From Bdellovibrio sp. (GTDB lineage Bacteria; Bdellovibrionota; Bdellovibrionia; Bdellovibrionales; Bdellovibrionaceae): 20,027 nt of DNA. Under the pieces are notes generated by a model. It was not told the DNA's origin and ran no database searches. It was given only the letters and a program-made list of their open reading frames with translations. Position numbers and translations under genes: made by a program. Numbering within the stretch: position 1 is the stretch's first letter; every line of letters begins with the position of its first letter. Positions 14,579 through 20,027 of this stretch are shown piece by piece. The stretch covers positions 1-20,027 of the forward strand of contig PSRN01000269.1 of assembly GCA_003176075.1 (NCBI GenBank), in the 5' to 3' direction.

Positions 14579-14691
14579 ACTGATGAGGTTTTGGTCCGGT
14601 CCAGGCCTTGCATCTCCTTCCTTCGCAACAAAACAAAACTACTTCATCAGTCGGTTCATTTTTGACCCGGGGGTGATGAAGCAAGAGGAGG
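14579..14691 (+). promoter_or_regulatory. Leader with two competing hairpins before a lipoprotein gene
   Basis: CTTCATCA (14642-14649) pairs perfectly with TGATGAAG (14674-14681), which lies just before the AGGAGGGGGA ribosome site. The overlapping TCATCAGT (14644-14651) pairs perfectly with the upstream ACTGATGA (14579-14586). The two eight-pair helices exclude each other. A CTCCT at 14614-14618 could also pair with AGGAG of the ribosome site (14686-14690). No convincing promoter was found, so it is unproven that the whole segment is transcribed. The remaining gap after pepP (14429-14578) shows nothing firm. Confidence 0.35.
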
Positions 14692-14697
14692 GGGAAT

Positions 14698-15414
14698 ATG
14701 CGCTTTCAATTTCTTTCACTGATCTTTTCGATGGGACTGATCACCGCCTGCAACGGTTTTAAGTCTTTGGCACCGGATGGTGGCTCAGCCAATCGAAGCG
14801 CCTCCGTGGCTCCGGCGATCGACATGAATAAGATCAAGCTATCGGTGGCTTCGGCGAAAGTGTCGGTGGCAAACGCCCAGCAAGCACTCGGAACGATCTT
14901 TAATCCAGATGGTACGTTCAATTGGGATGTCTTTACCGGCGGAGTTGATTTTTCAACTTTGGGAGCCAAGACACAGACCTGTCTAAATAATGCCTTCCCG
15001 AACAATCCGGCCATTCTTGTGCTGACGGCTCCAGCCGATATCGCCGTAGCCCTGAAGTGCATTCTCGACGATGTGGTTACAGTGGCAACCGCGGCCAATA
15101 CTGATTTGACCAGTGCGATCAGTTTGCTGCAAAGCTCGCTGGCCACCGCTACAACCGGATCGGCCCAGGCGCAAGAAATCCAAGCGATGATCACGCAGGT
15201 GCAGTCGCTTCAGACTGAATATATGACGACGTTGAAGACGATGAGCACTCAGCTCTCCGTTGTCACCACTTTCTTGAATCAGTTGCCGACTCTTGCGACA
15301 GGAGCCATTCCAATCCCCGTGGTCTCGCTGCTGGTGGGAATGACTATCTCATCCTACGTTCAGCCGATCACGACGGAGATCAATCTGTTTCAATCGCAGA
15401 TCGCGGCGATTTGA
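14698..15414 (+). CDS. Lineage-specific lipoprotein, mostly helical
   Basis: The 238-residue protein begins MRFQFLSLIFSMGLITACNG, a lipoprotein signal with lipobox ITAC and lipidated Cys18. The mature part is rich in Ala, Ser, Thr, Gln and Val. Long stretches look helical, for example IKLSVASAKVSVANAQQALG (46-65) and the Gln-rich QEIQAMITQVQSLQTEYMTT segment, suggesting coiled coil. Two Cys residues (about 99 and 121) could form a disulfide. A hydrophobic stretch (IPIPVVSLLVGMTISSYV) lies near the C-terminus. AGGAGGGGGA directly precedes the ATG, a very strong ribosome site. No known family is recognised. Its leader shows competing hairpins. Confidence 0.75.
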   Translation: MRFQFLSLIFSMGLITACNGFKSLAPDGGSANRSASVAPAIDMNKIKLSVASAKVSVANAQQALGTIFNPDGTFNWDVFTGGVDFSTLGAKTQTCLNNAFPNNPAILVLTAPADIAVALKCILDDVVTVATAANTDLTSAISLLQSSLATATTGSAQAQEIQAMITQVQSLQTEYMTTLKTMSTQLSVVTTFLNQLPTLATGAIPIPVVSLLVGMTISSYVQPITTEINLFQSQIAAI

Positions 15415-15424
15415 TTTGAGCGGA

Positions 15425-15468
15425 GGTGCCGACGGCACCGACATGGAAAGCGGAGCTACAAGCTCCGC
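15425..15468. repeat. Pair of perfect palindromes between convergent genes
   Basis: GGTGCC-GAC-GGCACC (15425-15439) and GCGGAGCT-ACA-AGCTCCGC (15450-15468) are perfect hairpins with three-base loops, ten bases apart. They lie where the lipoprotein gene and the small membrane gene converge. Neither is followed by a clear T-run. The second contains the stop codon and last codons of the minus-strand gene. The pair looks like a repetitive extragenic palindrome unit. Confidence 0.7.
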
Positions 15469-15719
15469 CCATTCTTCTGGCGTCGAATTTCAAGACGAAT
15501 AGCAAGCCAAGGCAAAAGAAAAAACGTGTAGACCAGCAATTTCATAAGTCCAATTCCTCCATAGGTAATCACGCCACATTCGTGAGGAGTCAGATCAAAC
15601 ATTTGAAAACTGCAGATAAAACCAGTGAGGTACAGCCCCAGCCAAATCAGCACAAGAACCACTCCGAAGATCGTGCTGAACCCCAGGATCCGGGCAATGA
15701 CTTCCAAATTCGTTCTCAT
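15456..15719 (-). CDS. Small two-helix membrane protein, 87 aa
   Basis: ATG at 15719 was chosen because GGGGGA lies seven bases upstream; an in-frame ATG at 15734 has no ribosome site. The 87 residues hold two long hydrophobic segments, about 9-35 (VIARILGFSTIFGVVLVLIW onward) and 54-75 (GGIGLMKLLVYTFFLLPWLA), with a short loop containing Cys and a basic C-terminal end (RLEIRRQK). This suggests an inner-membrane helical hairpin. No family is recognised. The last residues (GRSL) and the TAG stop are encoded by a perfect palindrome, so the original end may have been altered by insertion of that element. It lies just downstream of the HAD phosphatase gene on the same strand. Confidence 0.6.
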   Translation of the reverse strand: MRTNLEVIARILGFSTIFGVVLVLIWLGLYLTGFICSFQMFDLTPHECGVITYGGIGLMKLLVYTFFLLPWLAIRLEIRRQKNGRSL

Positions 15720-15746
15720 ATTCGATTCCCCCATTAAGTGTAGATT

Positions 15747-16499
15747 CTAGAATTCATGGACCAGCCAGCCGCGCTCCTTGGCCTCCTCGGCGAGCATGCC
15801 TTCGGTTCGAATCAGCTCCTCGCTTTGGTGAGTCGGATTTGTCCTTACCGCCAGAGCCAAGCGGCTTGCCGTCCTCAGAAGCGCTGAATCCCCGACTGTG
15901 TTGCCCGAAGCAAAGAAGGGACAACGCCCTCCGGTTCGTGCCAGCAAAGCCTCGGCTTTGCCTTCCCGATAGGTCATAAAACCATAAGGCTCCGCCGTCA
16001 CGGTTCCGTTCTCGACCTTTGTCTCAACGCCAAGCACGTGAGATTCATCAATGCCCAGGCGAAAAGCCGCCGGAATCATGGCCCACCGGACGGAAGCGGT
16101 GACGACGAAAATCTCCGCCCCTTCGCTCAGAAGAATCTGAATCCATTCTTTTTGGTCTGCAAAAATAGGCAAGGGCTCGTGACTTGCCACCGCCTGCTCC
16201 GACCAGTCCAAAACCTGCCTGAGCGACACGCCGCGATTGATCTGCGCCAGCCATAGGTAAGCGGGACGCGGATCTCCAGACAATTTCCAATTCACGTAAT
16301 ATTCCCACGGATTCGGAGGGAGGTTGGGGAGGAAACGCTGATCAATCTGGTAGCGAAAAAAATCTTCCCCGATATCGGCATCCCACAAAGTCCCATCGGC
16401 ATCAAAGGCCGCCACCGGCCGCGCCCCAGAACGCAATTCCTCGGCAAGAGCCGCCCGCAATTGTTTCCAAATTTCGTCAGACCACTTTTTGTACTTCAC
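15747..16499 (-). CDS. HAD-superfamily phosphatase (phosphoserine phosphatase-like)
   Basis: The 250-residue protein has all four HAD motifs: the nucleophile AAFDADGTLWD with Asp33 and Asp35, motif II in IFVVTASVRW (Thr135/Ser137), motif III Lys182 in YREGKAEALL, and motif IV GNTVGDSALL with Asp205. A helical cap lies between motif I and motif II (about 45-115), as in the subfamily I phosphatases that include phosphoserine phosphatase and phosphatidylglycerophosphatase C. The physiological substrate cannot be read from the sequence. The start is a GTG at 16499; no other start is in frame before an upstream stop, and no good ribosome site is seen. It diverges from the next gene with almost no gap. 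Confidence 0.85.
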   Translation of the reverse strand: MKYKKWSDEIWKQLRAALAEELRSGARPVAAFDADGTLWDADIGEDFFRYQIDQRFLPNLPPNPWEYYVNWKLSGDPRPAYLWLAQINRGVSLRQVLDWSEQAVASHEPLPIFADQKEWIQILLSEGAEIFVVTASVRWAMIPAAFRLGIDESHVLGVETKVENGTVTAEPYGFMTYREGKAEALLARTGGRCPFFASGNTVGDSALLRTASRLALAVRTNPTHQSEELIRTEGMLAEEAKERGWLVHEF

Positions 16500-16528
16500 A
16501 AACGGGAGTGTATGGACATAATGAAACT

Positions 16529-17038
<510 letters not shown>

Positions 17039-17085
17039 CATGGAGTCCTGCACGGTGGCCGTCGTCAAGAGCACAAAGGTCTGAG

Positions 17086-18708
17086 ATGAAATCCTTCGCG
17101 GCAGCTGATCGAACCTCGAACATCCAACGACTGCGGAATGAACATTTTGATTTGGTGATCATCGGCGGTGGGATCAACGGCGCCGGCGCGGCGCGGGACG
17201 CCTGCCTGCGTGGCATGAAGGTGGGCCTCGTGGAAGCCAACGATTTTGCTTTTGGTTCGAGCTCACGCTCGAGCAAGCTGATCCATGGCGGAATCCGATA
17301 CCTTGAGAATCGTGATTTTCATCTCGTCTTTGAAGCACTGGCTGAACGTCGCACCCTTCTTGAAATCGCGCCTCACCTCGTCCATCCCTTGAAATTCATG
17401 ATCCCCATGTACGAGGGCGGAAGGGTCAGCCCCCGTCTGATGAGTCTTGGCATGTGGCTCTACGACGCCCTGGCACTTTTTGAAACACCCGAAGCGCACG
17501 AGCGCCTGCGGCCGACCGAAGCATTGCAAGAGATCCCCTTTCTGCTGAGACAAGGATTGCAAGCAGCCTTCACCTATGCCGACGCCTATATGGATGACGA
17601 CAGGCTCGTCATCGAAACCCTTCGATCAGCCAACGAAGCCGGCCTGGTGGCGGCGAACTACGTCAAAGCCGTCGGCCGCGAGCTTGACCCCCAAGGCCGA
17701 ATGGTCGCGTTGGAGGCCGAGGACCTTCGCGCCAGTTCCCGGTTTCAAATTCGTGCCGACCGGTTCATCACCACGGTCGGCCCTTGGGTGGACACTCTGG
17801 CTTCGCGGTTGTTCACGGACTGGAAACGACACCTTCGCCCCACCAAAGGTATCCACCTGACTTTTTCACGGACCCGCTTTCCGTTGAAAATGGCGGTGGT
17901 CATGGCGGCCGAAGAGAGAATCGTCTTTGCGATCCCCCGGCATGAGATGGTTCTCGTCGGCACCACCGACACGGACTTTAACGGCAACCTTGACCAGCTC
18001 CATGCCGAAGCGGGCGAAGTGGATTATCTGCTGAAGGTTGTCGATCGATACTTTCCCGGCCTCAAGATCACCCCCCAAGATATCGTCGCCTCCTATGCCG
18101 GCGTTCGCCCCCTCGTCGACGACGGGGCCGTGAAAGAAGGAAAAACCTCCCGTGAACACACCATTGAAACCGACGGCCACGGGGTCACTTACGTGATGGG
18201 CGGAAAGTACACGACTTACCGGCGGATTGCCGAGCAGGCCGTGAAGAAAGTCCTGGAAACCTTGCCCCTTGAGAAGCGCGCGCAATGGCGGCTGTGCCAA
18301 ACGGAACAGCCATTGAACGCCCTGATAACGGCCGGCTATCTGGATCGCGCCGAGGAGGAGGCCGGCGAGCTTGTGGCCTTGTCTGGACTGGGGCGCGAGG
18401 ACGCCGCCCGCCTTTATGAGCGGCATGGCGATGAAGCCCTTGAGATGGCCCGCTCTTTCCCGGATCTCAGGAGCCTGGTGGAGTTCGAAGCGGCCCACGC
18501 GATCCTGATGACGATGTGTTTGAATCTCTCTGATTTTTATTTTCGCCGCCTGCCGCTTTACCTGTCGCGACCCGACCACGGGTTGTCAGAGATCACCCGT
18601 ATCGCTGATGTGTTCGCCGCCTATCATAATTGGTCCAACGCCGAAAGAAATGATCAGATTCACTCCCTTCAAGAGAAAATCCAAGCCGAGCTGAACTGGC
18701 GGCGGTAA
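17086..18708 (+). CDS. glpD: FAD-dependent glycerol-3-phosphate dehydrogenase
   Basis: GlpD oxidises glycerol 3-phosphate to dihydroxyacetone phosphate and passes electrons to the quinone pool at the inner membrane. The 540-residue protein has the FAD-binding DLVIIGGGINGAGAARDACL (22-41), the family signature SSSRSSKLIHGGIRYLE, the VLVGTTDTDFNG strand, SYAGVRPLVDD and GGKYTTYRRIAEQ. A helical C-terminal domain follows (about 400-540). ATG 17086 was chosen because AAAGG lies six bases upstream and an earlier in-frame ATG at 16996 would overlap the previous gene's coding region and add a non-family stretch. No glpK or glpF is in the window, so the source of glycerol 3-phosphate (uptake or lipid turnover) is open. 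Confidence 0.95.
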   Translation: MKSFAAADRTSNIQRLRNEHFDLVIIGGGINGAGAARDACLRGMKVGLVEANDFAFGSSSRSSKLIHGGIRYLENRDFHLVFEALAERRTLLEIAPHLVHPLKFMIPMYEGGRVSPRLMSLGMWLYDALALFETPEAHERLRPTEALQEIPFLLRQGLQAAFTYADAYMDDDRLVIETLRSANEAGLVAANYVKAVGRELDPQGRMVALEAEDLRASSRFQIRADRFITTVGPWVDTLASRLFTDWKRHLRPTKGIHLTFSRTRFPLKMAVVMAAEERIVFAIPRHEMVLVGTTDTDFNGNLDQLHAEAGEVDYLLKVVDRYFPGLKITPQDIVASYAGVRPLVDDGAVKEGKTSREHTIETDGHGVTYVMGGKYTTYRRIAEQAVKKVLETLPLEKRAQWRLCQTEQPLNALITAGYLDRAEEEAGELVALSGLGREDAARLYERHGDEALEMARSFPDLRSLVEFEAAHAILMTMCLNLSDFYFRRLPLYLSRPDHGLSEITRIADVFAAYHNWSNAERNDQIHSLQEKIQAELNWRR

Positions 18709-18902
18709 AATCGCGCGATAATTGGCAAGACTCAAAAGGGCGATCAATGCTAACAGCAGAGTCTCTAGTTGAAACGTTTTCGAAAGATTCGTTCCCTAAG
18801 TTTCTCCTATTGAAATGAATGCCATAGTTTGAATCGTGCAGATTTGAGTCCCGACCTCGGGAGGACGATAATAGAGCCATGGGCTCAGAAGAAAATGGAG
18901 CC

Positions 18903-19487
18903 ATGGGGTCAAGGGTCTTAAGGACGACCGGTTTTTTATTGATCTTTTTTGCTGCCTCCCCTGGTTCACCACGCCCAGGGTTGGCGTGGGCCGACGGGGC
19001 CTCGGCACCAGCAACGAAATCGAAGGCCAAATTTTCAAAAGCTAAATGGCCCGCAAAGAAGAATAGGCGAAGGAGCAATCTTGCAGCCGTCGCGGCCGAT
19101 CGAGCCGAGGCGCAAATCGGCCGACCGTACAAATTCGCCGGATCCACGCCGGAGGGTTTCGACTGCAGCGGCCTTGTTTACTACAGCTTTAATAAAACAG
19201 GTTTCGCCGTTCCGCGAAGGGTCGCTGACCAACGTTTGGCTTCCATTGCCATCGAGAGTTCCAAAGTTCGCAAGGGCGATCTTCTGTTCTTTAATGAAGA
19301 GGGAAAAAAAGCTTCCCATGTGGGCATCTATCTCGGCAAAGGACGCTTTGTCCATGCTCCATCCACTGGAGGCAGAGTAATGACAGCGAAGCTCAATTCG
19401 GTGTATTGGAAGAAATCCCTCAACGAAGTACGTCGATTTCGAATCCCTGTCGCCGTTGCAGCAATTCATCGTGGCCATAGTAGGTGA
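18903..19487 (+). CDS. Exported NlpC/P60 cell-wall peptidase
   Basis: The 194-residue protein (from ATG 18903) starts with a signal peptide: basic MGSRVLRTTG, hydrophobic FLLIFFAAS, and a likely cleavage after WA near residue 30. A Lys/Arg/Ala-rich linker (about 33-60) could bind the cell wall. The NlpC/P60 domain carries the nucleophile Cys88 in EGFDCSGLVYY, His139 in SHVGIYLG and the third polar residue His151 in FVHAP. Such enzymes cut the peptide stems of peptidoglycan, commonly at gamma-D-glutamyl bonds. The in-frame ATG 18879 would add eight residues including two Glu to the signal, so the later start is preferred. The 18709-18902 gap holds a small hairpin TCCCGA-CC-TCGGGA but no clear terminator. 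Confidence 0.85.
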   Translation: MGSRVLRTTGFLLIFFAASPGSPRPGLAWADGASAPATKSKAKFSKAKWPAKKNRRRSNLAAVAADRAEAQIGRPYKFAGSTPEGFDCSGLVYYSFNKTGFAVPRRVADQRLASIAIESSKVRKGDLLFFNEEGKKASHVGIYLGKGRFVHAPSTGGRVMTAKLNSVYWKKSLNEVRRFRIPVAVAAIHRGHSR

Positions 19488-19638
19488 ACACTCGTCGAGG
19501 CCAGTTCAAACTAACTCCTTCTCAAGCTTGTCCTATTCTGAGAACGATACAACTTATTGACTTTTCCGCGCTTCACTTTTGGTCGCGGGTACGAGGTGAT
19601 AACCTGTTGGTACTATCGTTTGCAGGGGGGAAGAGGCC

Positions 19639-20027
19639 GTGAGGCGGAGCCATTTCGCGCATTCTCGCGAGATCATCGTAAAGTTATCCGTGGCGGCCCG
19701 GCCGCCCACGCTGTGCCTTTACCGGTCGCTGTTCCAATCCATGTTGTTTATCTCCCTTGCATTGTCTCTCGGATGCCAAAAGGCCGAGCTTGGCACGTCT
19801 GGGACCGGAACAGCCGTTTCACCGTCATCTAATAGACAAGATGGAACAACTCCGGGAGGAAGCTCAACAGGAGTAGGTGGGGCATCAGGGATTTCGACAG
19901 TGGTTCCGACACCGATTCCACTGCCAACACCCCCTCCCAGTTCCACTGGCGTTCAAACACCCACTCCGACCCCTACACCGACTCCGACTCCCACTCCGAC
20001 TCCGACCCCTACTCCCACGCCCACCCC
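19639..20027 (+). CDS. Start of a Thr-Pro-repeat lipoprotein (cut by window end)
   Basis: The frame from GTG 19639 runs off the window. GTG 19639 follows a purine-rich GGGGGGAAGAGGCC ribosome site. GTG 19690 and ATG 19741 are other starts. Before the lipobox is MLFISLALSLGC, with Cys next to QKAELGTSG, so this is probably a lipoprotein. A Ser/Gly/Thr-rich stretch (SNRQDGTTPGGSSTG) leads to VVPTPIPLPTPPPSS and then a Thr-Pro dipeptide repeat to the last base. The repeat is likely an extended linker holding a following domain away from the membrane; that domain lies outside the window and cannot be named. The 19488-19638 gap before it shows no gene. Confidence 0.6.
   Translation, partial: MRRSHFAHSREIIVKLSVAARPPTLCLYRSLFQSMLFISLALSLGCQKAELGTSGTGTAVSPSSNRQDGTTPGGSSTGVGGASGISTVVPTPIPLPTPPPSSTGVQTPTPTPTPTPTPTPTPTPTPTPT
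19957..20027 (+). repeat. Thr-Pro coding repeat at the window edge
   Basis: Alternating Thr and Pro codons (ACN CCN) give at least eleven Thr-Pro pairs to the last base. At DNA level the unit is six bases with varied third positions, so it is a protein-level repeat kept despite synonymous changes, which points to selection on the linker. Confidence 0.85.

Noticed and set aside
17866..18579. Minus-strand 237-codon frame inside glpD
   Set aside because: Shadow of a well-conserved enzyme; no family pattern of its own.

Overview
The window reads as chromosomal DNA of a free-living, aerobic, Gram-negative bacterium. Three proteins carry plausible lipoboxes and several others look exported. A complete OxyR/AhpC/AhpF peroxide defence and an FAD-linked GlpD are present. 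The gene order xseA-xseB-ispA, with tlyA nearby, recalls Bdellovibrionota and other former deltaproteobacteria, but this assignment is an inference from gene content and is only moderately supported. No rRNA, tRNA, CRISPR array, transposase or phage gene was seen.

Left part (1-4214). A truncated reading frame enters from the left edge and is followed by a 59-residue membrane protein and a DUF486 membrane protein. A SAM-dependent methyltransferase faces them. A doubtful minus-strand reading frame follows. Next is a TumE/TumA-type toxin-antitoxin pair behind an extended -10 promoter that overlaps a perfect inverted repeat. An exported SASA-type carbohydrate esterase closes this part.

Core part (4276-7462). 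xseA, xseB and ispA form a tightly overlapping plus-strand operon: both subunits of exonuclease VII plus a short-chain prenyl diphosphate synthase. It ends directly against a convergent GNAT-like gene with no gap. No dxs is present.

Redox island (7463-11267). ahpC and ahpF lie in order on the minus strand with a strong hairpin between them. oxyR diverges from ahpC, and the shared region holds inverted repeats, one of them (GATAG-N7-CTATC) matching the OxyR half-site style. OxyR keeps both sensor cysteines, AhpC both peroxiredoxin cysteines and AhpF both CxxC pairs, so the three form a complete peroxide sensing and removal circuit.

Second operon (11300-14428). tlyA, a patatin-fold lipoprotein and a PepP-type aminopeptidase overlap one another and are probably translationally coupled. 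The patatin-like lipoprotein lacks both catalytic dyad residues and is the most unusual protein here.

Right part (14429-20027). It holds a lineage-specific lipoprotein behind a leader with two mutually exclusive pairings, a small membrane protein whose stop codon lies in a palindrome, a HAD phosphatase, a conserved-looking protein with an in-frame (AGT)8(GGT)4 tract, glpD preceded by a tandem duplication of the upstream gene's end, an exported NlpC/P60 hydrolase, and the start of a lipoprotein with a Thr-Pro repeat that runs off the window.
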